Positions 1 through 10,977 of a DNA stretch of 64,000 nt are shown piece after piece (positions within the stretch are counted from its first letter, which is position 1; every line of letters starts with the position of its first letter). The stretch comes from Eutreptiella sp. 'Long Island Sound 2002' (Eukaryota > Euglenozoa > Euglenophyceae > Eutreptiales > Eutreptiaceae). Made by a program: the position numbers and the translations under genes. Location of the stretch: contig OZ038384.1 in the NCBI GenBank assembly GCA_964036045.1, positions 96,723,474 to 96,787,473 of the forward strand, in the 5' to 3' direction. The notes under the pieces are model-generated. The model worked only from the letters and a program-made list of their open reading frames with translations. It made no database searches and was not told the origin of the DNA.

Positions 1-1085
1 GGCCCACTTGTGGGCAAGGTGGCTACTTAACCCCTGCCACCTCGGGGATCCCCACCACTTCATAGTGGGGGGCAGAATCAGAAGTGGCCAACATGTGGGC
101 AAGGTGGCCACTTAACCCCTGCCACCTCGGGGATCCCCTCCGCTTCAGAGCGGGGGGCAGAATCAGAAGTGGCCCACAAGTGGGCAAGGTGGCTCGAGAA
201 CCCCAGCCACCTCAGGGATCCCCCCCCCTTCAGAGCGGGGGCAAAATCAGAAGTGGTCCACGTGTGGGCAAGGTGGCAACTTAACCCCTGCCACCTCGGG
301 GATCCCCTCCCCTTCAGAGCGGTGGGCGGAATCAGAAGTGGCCCACTTGTGGGCAAGTTGGCTACTTAACCCCTGCCACCTCGGGGATCCCCTCCCCTTC
401 AGAGCGGTGGGCGGAATCAGAAGTGGCCCACTTGTGGGCAAGGTGGCTACTTAACCCCTGCCACCTCGGGGATCCCCACCACTTCATAGTGGGGGGCAGA
501 ATCAGAAGTGGCCAACATGTGGGCAAGGTGGCCACTTAACCCCTGCCACCTCGAGGATCCCCTCCGCTTCAGAGCAGGGGGCAGAATCAGAAGTGGCCCA
601 CGTGTGGGCAAGGTGGCTCCAGAACCCCAGCCACCTCAGGGATCCCCTCCGCTTCAGAGCGGGGGCAAAATCAGAAGTGGTCCAGGTGTGGGCAAGGTGG
701 CAACTTAACCCCTGTCGCCTCGGGGATCCCCTCCGCTTCAGAGCGGGGGGCAGAATCAGAGGTGGCCCACTTGTGGGTATGCTGACTATTTATCCCCGCC
801 GCCTCGGGGATCCCCTCCCCTTCAGAGCGGGGGGCAGAATCAGAGGTGGCCCACGTGTGGGCAAGGTGGCTACTCAACCCCTGCCGCCTCGGGGATCCCC
901 TCCGCTTCAGAGGCGGGGGCAGAATCAGAAGTGGCCCACTTGTGGGCAAATTGGCTACTCAACTCCTGCTGCCTCGGGGATACCCATCCCTTCAAAGCGG
1001 GGGGCAGAATCAGAAGTGGCCAACGTGTGGGCAAGGTGGCTACTTAACCCCTGCCACCTCGGGGATCCCCTCTGCTTCAGAGAAT
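1..1085. repeat. 85-bp tandem repeat with 424-bp higher-order unit
   Basis: About 13 copies of a unit of roughly 85 bp. Each has a GGCCCAC..GTGGGCAAGGTGG segment, a GCCACCTCGGGGATCCCC segment and a CTTCAGAGCGGGGG..AGAATCAGAAG segment. The variant that starts at base 1 (with CCACCACTTCATAGTGG) returns at 425, so five 85-bp units form a 424-bp higher-order repeat. The repeat runs to the left edge of the window, so the array is truncated there. Apparent open frames inside it follow from the repeat and are not treated as genes. Confidence 0.9.
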
Positions 1086-2504
1086 GAGAAATCTGTTCAC
1101 AACAACCTGTGTCTTCGGATTAGGACCCTCCCCCCCCACCCTCAAACAACCAAAAGCACATGGCTTCTTAATGTGAGGTAGGAACAACCCAAAAAAAAAA
1201 TTCATTCAACAGATTTAAGAGATCTGTGGAACACATTCAGGTCACACCATTTCAGCATTTCTCTTTCTTTACTAATGTTGCAATTGTTGAACTATAGTGC
1301 CAAAACTGTCTAGTGGCAACGTGAAGCATACCATAATGGCCTTAAATCGGAATGTGTCAAAACCTACGTGTACAAAAACACACACACTAATAAACATACA
1401 TACACAAGATTTCAAATTGCCTTTTGTTGTAGGACAATCCATCTGTTGCATTCGAAAATCAGTTCTCGGCTCTCCCTGCCCTCATGGGGATGGGGGGGGG
1501 GGGGATCCGTTGAGACTATGATTGCGCTGAAGGTTCAAGAGCAATGTGCCACAAAACAAATAACCCCCGACATCTGAACGCACTTGAGCCAATGTTTTAC
1601 TGCATGACTACGTGTGATGGACCAAAAACATTCCCAAAGCACAGCTGGTGCCCCAACGCAGTAAAATCCTTCAAAAAAATGGAATGCATGCCCTTCAGAG
1701 AGTGAATCATCATTGAAGAGTCCTTTGGGCACTACACGGAACCCAGGTTAGCATTTCCAAGATGATGCACACATGGCACAGCAAAAGAGATCCAGGGAAA
1801 GAAAATGAACCACTAAACTGTGTGCAATTCCTAGATGTGCGTCCAACTGATGTGTTTCATGGAGGCCGTCCAAGAGGTGGAACACAACCTGTGCATGACT
1901 GCATGAGGGCTGCATACTCCACCACTGCTGGCAGAGGCAGGAAAAAGACTGCTGCTCTATCCACAAAAGCTGAAGAGGTCATTGAAGAGCTACCCATGCC
2001 GTGCTGCACTGTTCAGTTGCAGCCCGAGGGTGCACCATGACCTGCCGCACAAAAGGTCACCAATAGGACATTTTTCAGCGTCGAACTTGTGCTCTGGTAA
2101 ACATCCAGGCACTAAGAAAACCCCAGGCCCTCACCCCCAAGCTTAGTATAAGATCTGTGCACAGCCTTGTGGGCAGAATTCCCCCTAAAAGGGGTCCCTG
2201 CGTGCCTTTGTAAAGCAGTTGCGGCACCCTTTTTCATTCAAGAAGAGTGCATGCGAGGCTTGTTGACTGGATGCATCCCCTGTGCCCAAGGTAGCAAGGT
2301 AGGATCCAGGCATGGATTTACGGTGCAACCCACTTTCCAGATGCGTGGGTGCCTTGAACTCCGCAGCTGCTCCGCTGGGCCCAAGGCCAGGAGGCGTGAG
2401 CTCACTACATGCCCATTGGTGGGCAAGTCGAATGTAAATGGGTGGGTGACAAATTACATGATGTTTCTTATGGGTTGAAGGAGGAGGGATGAAGGGAGGG
2501 GGGA
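1086..2504. other. Intergenic stretch, no gene recognised
   Basis: No convincing coding exon was found. It holds a 12-base G tract near 1490 next to GGGGATGG, and low-complexity CA-rich sequence near 1375-1410. The right end is the 3' flank of the thiolase gene. Confidence 0.5.
2454..2458 (-). terminator. Candidate polyadenylation signal TGTAA
   Basis: On the minus strand TGTAA occurs about 47 bases after the thiolase stop codon. TGTAA is the usual poly(A) signal in chlorophyte algae, and no AATAAA was seen in this flank. A five-base motif occurs often by chance, so this is suggestive only. Confidence 0.35.
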
Positions 2505-5500
2505 TTAGCACCGAGTCAGTTCCGTCGCCAACGACACACCACCACCACCACACATTGTGGCAAAGCCCAGCTGTTTGTCAGAGCGAATCATTTCATGCAG
2601 CAAGCTGACGATGATGCGGGCGCCTGTGCAGCCCACAGGGTGTCCGAGCCCAATCCCACTGCCGTTGACATTGGTGATGTCCCGGTTGAGGCGAAGCTCC
2701 CGCTCACATGCAAGGTACTGGGAGGCAAACGCCTGCGAAGATGGGAAAGAAATAGAGAATGAAATTCAAGTCCTGGACATGGGGTATACCACACACGTAC
2801 ATACCCTCTCACCCCGTTTTCCTTCCTGCACCCGAGGGAACACGGTCCTCCGCCAGCTCCGGGAACCATATTACCCCCGCATACGCATACTATAGATATG
2901 GATATGGATACATAGAAATTGCAGCTGAAAATGAAACACTAAACATCCGGCGACGTGCAGTAGGCCCTATGGAGCGGATGAATATCACACTCGTTCCAGG
3001 GATAAACATGGTTGTGCCGGCATTGATTGGATCAGATGCTAAAAATATTCCAACCCAGCTCCCGTTTTGTTTGCACAAAACTGGGGGTTGGGACGTGTTA
3101 ACAGCAAAATTTGTTGCGGGCCACTGTGTTGTTTTGGGGGTCAGTGTGTTTTGAGGGAGGCCCTGTCCCTTGTATCCCCTGTACTTTTGGCAGAACAGTT
3201 CTTAAATAGAACCTGATACAATGTGCTTTTCTTTGCTGAATTTGCGGTTCAGCTTGTCCTCTCATTGTCTCCCTTTCTCATCAACCATTTCAATGAGGCC
3301 CTGCCGCACCCCCTCTGTAAATATCCTCGCCCCCCCGTGCTTCCCCAGGGGGCGGATGCTTTTGAACACAACATCCAAATTCAACCTTGTTACAACTTTG
3401 GCTGCCTCAACAGAACATTGCATCATCGGTGAACCTGCAGCAGGATCATTGGGGTTTCCAAAACCTGAACCACAGATGCTTTGGATTTCCGGTGTCACAT
3501 TGCGTGTTGACCTTGGTTTTTGTTCCTTTGTTCCCCTTTTGAGCTCAATCCCGGGCATGCCTGATTAGCAGTTTGGGCCACCAACGCATGTTCCTGCTCG
3601 GCGGTAAGCTCCAAGTGTGCTCCGTCCCACACACTGAGCACAAAATCCACAGTGCACGGTGTCACTTTGCCCCCTGATCTCCGACCACCACATACCTCAT
3701 TGCACTCAATGCGCTCGTAATCCGAAAGCTTCTTCCCGCTGTTCTCCAGCATATTATGCACTGCTGGCACGGGACTCTCACCCATCATTTCTGGCGCGCA
3801 GCCTCCTTTGCCAATCCCGGAAATGATGGCCAGCGGCTTCAAGCCCAACGCCAGGGCCTTTTCCTCGGCCATCTACGCAACACAGCACGGGTGCTGCAGG
3901 CACGCGAGCGCTGTCTCTCTAAGATGGGTCTGCCTTTCGTTCAGCTTCTGATCTTTCTGCGTGATCTTACAATTGTTCGAAAAAACACATCCAACGTATC
4001 ATTTCAGGCCTGTACCCCACGGTTTCTTTTTCAGCAAAATTGTGGTCCCCGGGTTTGCGGGGTTTTGTCCGAATCTCCTCTTGTCTACTCCAATTACTCA
4101 GATTCCCAAACCACACTGTGAACTCAATGAAGTATGCGGCGGTTGTTGGGACGTCAGACATCCGGTTACCTCACGCAAAGATTTCCGCCAAGCAGACCCC
4201 GTCCTGTTAATGTCCCTGAAACTCTCGCGCGTATCCTGAACGCAAATAATCTGAGAGCAAAATGACGCCCACTCACACAATTGAAGACACCAGCGTATCG
4301 AGGAGACCAGTGGCTGGTTGGCACAGGCTCAAACAGCCTGGGAAGCGAACTGTGTTCCAGCCCTCAGTAAACCGGCAGTGGCTGGTTGGCACAGGCTCAA
4401 ACAGCCTGGGAAGCGAACCGTGTTCCAGCGCTCACAACAATTCACACAAACCCTTGTTTGAAAAATTTCCCATCTGATCTTTCATCGTTCTAACCCCCCC
4501 CCAAAAACACACACATGCGCATTCAGTATCTCACGAAAGAGCAAATGCGACATCAAAACTAATAATTTGGGCATCAGTGTACATGCGGCCATTCGTCTGC
4601 AAAGCCAACATACCAGGACCATAGCGGCAGCACCATCGTTCATGCCAGAAGAATTGCCAGCAGTAACAGTGCCCACGTTGGGAATGAACGCAGGCTTGAG
4701 CTTCGCCAGATCTGCCGCGGTCAGTCCGGGGCGGAAGTGCTCATCCTTGTCAATAACAACGGTGCCCTTCTTCCCCTTGATCTCGACCGGCACAATCTCA
4801 CTGGCAAAAGCCCCCGAGAGGGTGGCACGCTCCACGTTGTTGTGGCTTCGCAGTGCAATCTCATCCTGCTCCTCACGGGAGATCTTGTGCTTGGCAGCCA
4901 AGAACTCCGCAGTCAATCCCATGATGTATGGTTGACCCCGCATCATAGCAATTGGCCCGTCTTGAGGATATGGGATCCGCTTGGATCCAACCATCAATCC
5001 GTTGATCATTGCATCCACCTGAGCACAAAGGCATGCCTGTTCAAATGCCGTCAAAAATGATAGTAGGATAGGGAGATTCCAGTGTGCCTGAGGAAGATCT
5101 GACAAGCCCTGATTGCTGGCAGGAAGGTACAGACAGGCTAACAGAAGCGACCAAGGTGACCATCTTGGGGAAAAGCGAAATTTGCTGTTGGAAAAATCTG
5201 ATTGGGCCATTTTTGATACACAAACTGTTAGGTCCCAGCCCCCCCCCCCCCTCCTCTCTCCTAAATGTCAGCCTGGGGACAGAGCACAGTTGACACAGTG
5301 TGGTCACGGGTGGACCGACTCCTTGGGTTCCATTCAGCTATCTGTGACACACAACTCTGTCACTGGCTCATTGTTCTTGGATTGGCCTCATTTTGTCAGC
5401 CACAACCTCTGGCTTGCATACGACCTGCAGTTCATACCTCTTCCTAACCCTTGCTCATAGGCTGGCACTCAATCGGCTAAGGCTGGATGAGGAGGGTAGG

Positions 5501-8500
5501 GAAGGTGGTGGGGAGAAGAGAGGTCGTCCCAGTCCTTTCTCTCTGCCATTGTCTGCAAGAATCGCATCGAACTACTCTGTGCTGTCTTTTACATGTAGAG
5601 CTCACATTTGTGCTGAGAAATCTTGCCTTTGAGATATCCATGACGTATCCAACCCTAAGCCTTGTCCTAACCAGGCCTTTGCTTAGTGATACTGGGGGGG
5701 GTGAGACCTAGATTATGAGAGAAATATTGTACTAAAGAGAGAATCAGAAACAGCAGCACAAGCAGAATGAGGCAATGCACTCCTCAGCATAGTGATACTG
5801 GGGGGGGAGACCTAATTGGGAATGAGATTGGTTGAAGAACAGACAGACAGTGCTGCAAAAATGCAAACTTGAGGCAATGCACTCCACAGCCAGGCATAAA
5901 TGCATCTTTATTCTCTATGCCTGGTCTGGTTGGTCCTCTTGACACACCTGTGGCTGAATAAAGAAGACAAAATTTCATGTCCAACAATGCAGTCGGACAG
6001 TCACTTACAGTCAGGCTATCAGACAGACTACAGGATACAGCAGATGTAATACAGTGCAGATACAATGTGTGTGTCATGGAACAGGGAATGGGAGAGAGAG
6101 CAGAGGTGCAATGGACCTCTGCCAGTGTCTGTCCACCGTCCCCGACAGCACCCTCGGCTTGCCTTGGTGACCCAGGCACAAGGCCGGCGCACAGAGCGCC
6201 ACCTCAGGTAATATTGAGGCGGCAGACGAAAGGGAGAACAGAGGTACAATGAAAAAATCAGACATGAAGAAGCTCGAGCATTGGGAATAGATAGCAAAAT
6301 CATCATTGAGAACCGGGTGTGGGTTGGTAGAGTAAGGCCTGGGAAACCTTTTCTTGAGAAGCTCGAGGCGTCCCTGCAGCGTGGTACACACGATGGCTAC
6401 TAGCTTTGCCGTAAGGAGCATGTTTTTTCCTCTGAGGTGTGCGCATGCGCGCTTTCCTACGTCTTCCTTTGTCACGGGAAGCTTCTTCCACACTCTGGTA
6501 GAGGTGTGTGTGCTACATTTCTGCGGGCTCAGGCAAAGGGCTATCGTCAGTTGATTGTGACTGCTCTGTGTTTGTCCTTCTTCGTTGGAAAGAGCAGGAG
6601 GATTCTTGATTGTTCACTGAACTAGACCTGGCAGGGGTGATCAACATATGTGCGCTTTCTGGGCTGTGGGATCCTTGTTGTGAGCGTAAGGGTGTAGGAA
6701 CACTGCTGATCAGGCAGGCACTAATGTCTGCAAATACTGTCGTTACGTCCCTGGGCTCCACACTTTGGTGGGAAGGGGCAGGGTTGGCGACCTGGGCCTC
6801 CCGCCATTTCTGTACGGGGGGGGGGGGAGAGTGGCCCTCCCGGGATTTTGGCTGACCCACCCACCCACCTGCCGGACACCCTGAGGGGGAGGGGGGGGTC
6901 ACAGAGCAATTTCAGGTTGACGACTCTAAAATGAGGTAAAACTGTGCACAGGAGGGTTGGAAGTCACAGGTTTCCTTTGTGAGACCTGTGTTATAACCAC
7001 TGGGTCACAAGTCCCTGCCATCCCTCTCTTGAGGACCATGTACAAACTGAAGTGAAAGTGGTGACCATTACAAAAGCATGAAGCGAAACAGGGCTGCACA
7101 AAGTGGCAGCACTCCCATGTGTCACAATGCGCCTCGGCCCATGAACAATGTTGGCGGTCTACCAAGCTCAGCAACACCCACCCAGCCAACAAAGCGGACC
7201 ACCCCCCCCCCAAGGGGGGGTACATGCATTTTTCCCAAAATCGGGGGAACCCCAGACAAACCCACCCACCCATCCCTCAGACGCCCCCTGGTATAGTATC
7301 CACCAGCCACGAAGCAAAGGCCTGGGCCTAACACTACCCTTAGTTGAATTGCAGGCAGTTACTGAAATTGCATTATCATGTGAGCACATCCAAAGTGGCA
7401 GTCCGCATGGACTCAGCGTACGTTGTTGGAGGAGTGGGTCACCACACAGGGCCCTGTCACAATGTGGATCTCTGGATCACCCTTCTGAAAATCATCAATG
7501 GCAGCCCCAGTCTGCATCCGACAAAACAATCCTCAACTATCTGCAGAGGTACTCCTACCCAGCCAGGTTCAGCAGTGCACGCCCTGCTGTGATAATTTCT
7601 CAGCGGCTGGGCATCAGTTAGGCATCACTAGGCAATGATCTGCTGCTTGTTTGGGGGACAGGGTGGTGTAGAACCGGCGCTGGGCATTGCTGCTGCCTTT
7701 GCATGTGCGCGGAACGCCATGTCACAGCACATGACACAGTCCCTGCGTCACGCTGGACTTCCAAGAAAACAATGACACATGGGACACACCAGCTTGTCGT
7801 CCTGCAAACGCTTACCCCAGCGTGCATTAGGGACGATGTACGGGCCGTTGCTCATAGCCTCCACACCGCCGGCAACACAACAGTCGGAGAAACCTGTTGC
7901 AATCTGCAGGTAGCTGGTGTGAACGGCCTCCATGGCACTTGTGCAGACGCGGTTCATTGTCACACCTGACGTAACAGATGCAATGAGGGTACCCACTGGT
8001 TGTTGTGATTCTGCAGGTACGCGTGGGCATATGCTGAAAATGCAGCACAGTCCATGTCCTGTGGCTACAGGCTGCCCGTGGGGGTGGCTGCGCACCGGCG
8101 GACACCATGCCCGTCACTGGAAACTGGATACCATGCCCATCACTGGAAACTTAAAACATCAAAACCTCAAAACATCGTCCCTTTGATGTCTTCAAAACAT
8201 GGTCTCGGGTGATTTTGGAGTGCACTATGGGACCCCAAATGGTTGCACTTGGTTCCTTCGCTGGGGCTTTGACTGGTGTAACTGTTGATGGCTGTCAAAT
8301 GACGATTCAACAGTCGTGGAATTTTCAGGACCCCAGATGGGCGCAGGGGTTCAGCACTCCAGCAATGGCACAAACCGAGCACTTCACACCTGGTACAGTG
8401 TCAGGGATACCAGCCAGCAGTGCTGCCACACGGGCCACGTTCATTTCATCGTAGTGCTCCATGCAGCATCCGAAGCGCACGTCACCAATCATTGCTGGGT

Positions 8501-8639
8501 CAATTTTCGAATCTGCAAGCACTTTTTCGATGACAGTCTTGCCAAGATGTGACCCATTTACTCCCTTCATACTGCCCCCAAAACCGCCAATGGGCGTCCG
8601 TGCGGCGGAAAGAATGGCGACCCTGCGCAAACCCTGCAT
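2505..8639 (-). CDS. Acetyl-CoA C-acetyltransferase (thiolase), five exons
   Basis: A split thiolase gene with exons 8390-8639, 7790-7965, 4614-5018, 3696-3872 and 2505-2732 (250, 176, 405, 177 and 228 bp). All introns are GT-AG, and the phases (1,0,0,0) join without a break to give 411 aa ending in TAA. Length fits the biosynthetic thiolase family (about 390-430). The protein starts [18 protein letters not shown]. The nucleophile is Cys91 in [10 protein letters not shown]. The CNEAF box (Asn335-Glu336) is split by the last intron. His367 lies in [10 protein letters not shown] and the acid/base Cys397 in MCGGGG. The family condenses two acetyl-CoA to acetoacetyl-CoA, or the reverse, in mevalonate, ketone-body or beta-oxidation pathways. 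There is no clear targeting peptide with this start, so a cytosolic form is likely. An upstream in-frame segment could hide a 5' exon. Introns are 424, 2771, 741 and 963 bp, and the longest is full of G/C-tract repeats. Confidence 0.9.
4308..4440. repeat. Two-copy 68-bp direct repeat in thiolase intron 3
   Basis: The segment starting CAGTGGCTGGTTGGCACAGG at 4308 is repeated at 4376 with few changes (ends GAACTGTGTTCCAG versus GAACCGTGTTCCAG). It lies wholly inside the third thiolase intron. Confidence 0.85.
5668..5893. repeat. Diverged tandem duplication with GTGATACTGGGGGGG
   Basis: GTGATACTGGGGGGGG..GAGACCTA occurs near 5686 and 5791, and GAGGCAATGCACTCC..CAGC follows each (5772 and 5871), giving a duplication of about 104 bp. 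The left edge CCAGGCCTTTGCTTAGTG resembles the flank of the SINE-like head near 9145, so these may be pieces of one dispersed family. It lies in thiolase intron 2. Confidence 0.6.
6815..6901. repeat. G-tract / CCCACCCACC element (copy 1)
   Basis: A 12-base G tract is followed by a short spacer containing GATTTTGGC, then ACCCACCCACCCACC and a closing G-rich run. The same order (G/C tract, short A/T spacer, CCCACCCACCC) recurs at 7199 and 9600, which suggests a dispersed family able to form G-quadruplexes on one strand. Confidence 0.5.
7199..7290. repeat. C-tract/G-tract hairpin with CCCACCCACCC (copy 2)
   Basis: A poly(C)-AA-poly(G) palindrome is followed by TACATGCATTTTTCCCAAAA, then AACCCACCCACCCATCCC. 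It sits in thiolase intron 2 and matches the layout of the copy at 9600. Confidence 0.55.
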
Positions 8640-8837
8640 TCTGTGTTTTAGGAACCTGCAGGAGGCACAACAACAGTTGGATTGGGCTAGTTTCAGGTGT
8701 CCCGCTTTAGAGAAATATGGAGTACTCACACCGTGCTCAGTATTTGACGAACTTCCCCAGCATATGATCTACCGGGAGAGGGGTTGTAGATGGTACCTGG
8801 TAGGCTTTGAAATTACCATTCCCCCTGGCTGGCTCTC

Positions 8838-9030
8838 AATGGTTGCTGTTAAATCCTGGTGGGCCTTGGATGGTCACTGTTATTTCCTGGTGGGCTTTGG
8901 ATAGCTGCTGTTATTTCTTATTTCTTGGTGGATTCTGGATGGTTACTGTTGTTTCCTACTGTGTCCTGGATGGTTACCATGTTTCCTTATGGACCATGGA
9001 TGGTTACCGTTATTTCTGCACAACTCAAAC
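8838..9030. repeat. Degenerate minisatellite (TGGATGGTTACTGTTATTTC type)
   Basis: Five or six imperfect copies of a 30-40 bp unit with TGGATGGTYACTGTTATTTC and CTGGTGGGCTTTGG. The last copies lose the second half. It lies just upstream of the thiolase start, so it could overlap the promoter region. No promoter motif was identified. Confidence 0.65.
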
Positions 9031-9159
9031 ACTTGCACCGTGCACGCACCATGCCAGGTACTCCCTCAAAATCACCATGACAACGATCAACAGGGGGGGG
9101 GGGATGCTTGCCCGGCGCGCTACTTTTCTATTATCTATCCCAACCAGACCTTTGCTTAG

Positions 9160-9260
9160 CAACGGGGGGACAGGCAGTGGGAATCGAACCGACGCTCTTT
9201 CAGGCTGGCGATGCAGTGATCTACCACTAGGGTAACCACCAGTCCTGTTATAGCTCCGCT
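9160..9260 (-). mobile_element. tRNA-derived SINE-like head
   Basis: On the minus strand there is a good RNA polymerase III A box (TACCCTAGTGG, 9234-9224) and a perfect B box (GGTTCGATTCC, 9190-9180), 44 bases apart start to start. Stems for a working tRNA do not close well, so this looks like a tRNA-derived SINE head or tRNA pseudogene. The same boxes at the same spacing, followed by the same CCACTGCC, occur at 48053-48106. The tail (CTAAGCAAAGGTCTGGTTGGG) resembles sequence near 5668 and 9731. Confidence 0.5.
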
Positions 9261-9347
9261 CAAAAACGGCATAGTGACTGAGTGACACAAATTTTTTTGG
9301 CCAAATACACAGAGTTTTTGTGTTACTAGCTGATTCTTACAGCACAG

Positions 9348-9475
9348 GAGCACCCCCCCCCCCCTACGGGGGGGGGGGTAGGGGGGGGTCTGGGTGGGTG
9401 GGTTGGTGGGTCAGCTTGGGTGGGTGGGTGGGCTGCCTGGTCCTGAGGCAGCCCCACAGGGACCCCCCGCCCCCC
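9348..9475. repeat. Poly(C)/poly(G) hairpin with GGGTGGGTGGG (inverted copy)
   Basis: CCCCCCCCCCCC-TA-CGGGGGGGG is followed by a second G tract, GGGTGGGTGGG runs and GTGGGTGGGTGGGC. It is the reverse orientation of the element at 9545-9725, so the two form an imperfect inverted pair. Confidence 0.55.
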
Positions 9476-9477
9476 TG

Positions 9478-9541
9478 GACCGGAAGATTTTGTCACTTTT
9501 TACCACTGTGACCGGAAAATTTTGTCACTTTTTACCACTGT
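9478..9541. repeat. 32-bp direct repeat, two tandem copies
   Basis: GACCGGAAGATTTTGTCACT... and GACCGGAAAATTTTGTCACT... lie head to tail, each followed by TTTTACCACTGT. They fill the space between the two inverted G/C-tract elements. Confidence 0.85.
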
Positions 9542-9544
9542 TCT

Positions 9545-9725
9545 CTCAGTGAAAACCCATCCACCCAGCCACCCACCAACCCACCCACCCACCCACCCAG
9601 ACCCTACCCCCCCCCCCAGGGGGGGGGTAGGCACTTTGGGCCAAATTGCCCCAAACCAAACTAACCCACCCACCCACAGGCCACAGACCCACCCACCCAC
9701 CCCCCCCCCCTGTGGGGTAGGACTA
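9545..9725. repeat. CCCACCCACCC / poly(C)-poly(G) element
   Basis: A CCCACCCACCC-rich run leads to AGACCCTACCCCC, an 11-base C tract and a G tract. Then follow TAGGCACTTTGGGCCAAA and another CCCACCCACCC block ending in a C tract. Strongly G-quadruplex/i-motif prone. Confidence 0.55.
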
Positions 9726-10072
9726 CCCTTAAGCAAAGGTCTGATCCCAACTTCAGCCCCAGATTTACCCTCTCATGGAGAAACCCTGGTTAGAGCTAAC
9801 CTGGTTAGGTACACGCTGCACTGCACACCTTCCCTACACAGCACGTTTAGCAGGCAATAGCTGTGAATTCAACAACTCCAAATGTCATTTGTATTCAAGC
9901 CTTAATAAACACTAGTTTTGGGCCATTTGACAAATGACTAGCAAGATGTTTCTTTGGGTGTAAACTGTTGTATTTTTTTGTGAAAATGGCTTTTTTTCTT
10001 CTAAGGGGGGGGGGGTTATTTGTTCATTGGGATGTAAACTCCTAGCCCGATTTTGTAAATTTTGGTTTTGCC

Positions 10073-10559
10073 TTGTTTGTTTGGTGTTCATTTGGGTGCA
10101 AGATGTTGAGTATGATTGTTGCTTTACGGAAACTTGTATAAGCAACACATACCCGAAATGACGACAACCAAGCTTGTTTGGTGTTCATTTGGGTGCAGGA
10201 TGTTGAGTATGATTGTTGCTTTACGGAAACTTGTATAAGCAACACATACCCGAAATGACGACAACCAAGCTTGTTTGGTGTTCATTTGGGTGCAGGATGT
10301 TGAGTATGATTGTTGCTTTACGGAAACTTGTATAAGCAACACATACCCGAAATGACGACAACCAAGCTTGTTTGGTGTTCATTTGGGTGCAAGATGTTGA
10401 GTATGATTGTTGCTTTACGGAAACTTGTATAAGCAACACATACCCGAAATGACGACAACCCAGCTTGTTTGGTGTTCATTTGGGTGCAAGATGTTGAGTA
10501 TGATTGTTGCTTTACGGAAACTTGTATAAGCAACACATACCCGAAATGACGACAACCAA
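10073..10559. repeat. 97-bp tandem repeat, five copies
   Basis: Five nearly identical 97-bp units (starts near 10073, 10171, 10268, 10365 and 10462). Differences are single bases (GCAAGATG/GCAGGATG, ACCAAGC/ACCCAGC). Each unit contains an exact inverted repeat TGTTGCTT..AAGCAACA with a 15-base loop. The high identity implies recent expansion. Confidence 0.95.
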
Positions 10560-10647
10560 GCCAATGGCAAAACGAGGCAACCCAAAACCTTCCCTAATGC
10601 ATTCAGAACAGCAGTTCTCTTTGAGAAAAACGTGCGTTTTTTGAAAA

Positions 10648-10977
10648 TCAACGTATACAGTGTATATTTTCCATTTGACTAGTGACTAGGATAGGGTTAA
10701 TTAAAGTCTGTTTGTATTGTACTAACCAAACAACATGGGTCCCGCAAGTGTGGATGTCAATACATTCAGCACAATAGTGCTCTTCACACCCACCACAAAC
10801 TGTGATCGTGGAACGCTTCTGACAATACAACACGCACACTTCTACCTCATCCTCTGCCTCATCTTGCGTGGTGACCGAGTTGCTTTTGTTAGTCCAAACA
10901 TTAGGACGTGCTCCCATGGTCCGGGGGGGGGGGGTGACATGGAAAAATTGGGTGAAACTGGGTGAGAATCCGAACAT
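10648..10977 (-). pseudogene. Cysteine-rich zinc-binding-like fragment
   Basis: A minus-strand open stretch contains an acidic run followed by a Cys/His cluster of the form C-x3-C-x8-C-x2-C-x4-C-x2-C-x5-C-x2-H. This spacing recalls the zinc-binding C-terminal domain of piggyBac-type transposases, and also small B-box-like fingers. No catalytic domain is visible nearby and ends are undefined. It may be a transposase remnant or an exon of an unrecognised gene. Confidence 0.25.

Noticed and set aside
593-1087. 164-codon frame in the 85-bp repeat
   Set aside because: A by-product of the tandem repeat, with no protein-like features.
9160-9260. Functional tRNA gene
   Set aside because: Good A and B boxes, but acceptor, anticodon and T stems do not all pair.
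10073-10559. CRISPR array
   Set aside because: The repeats are contiguous 97-bp units with no variable spacers, in eukaryotic context.
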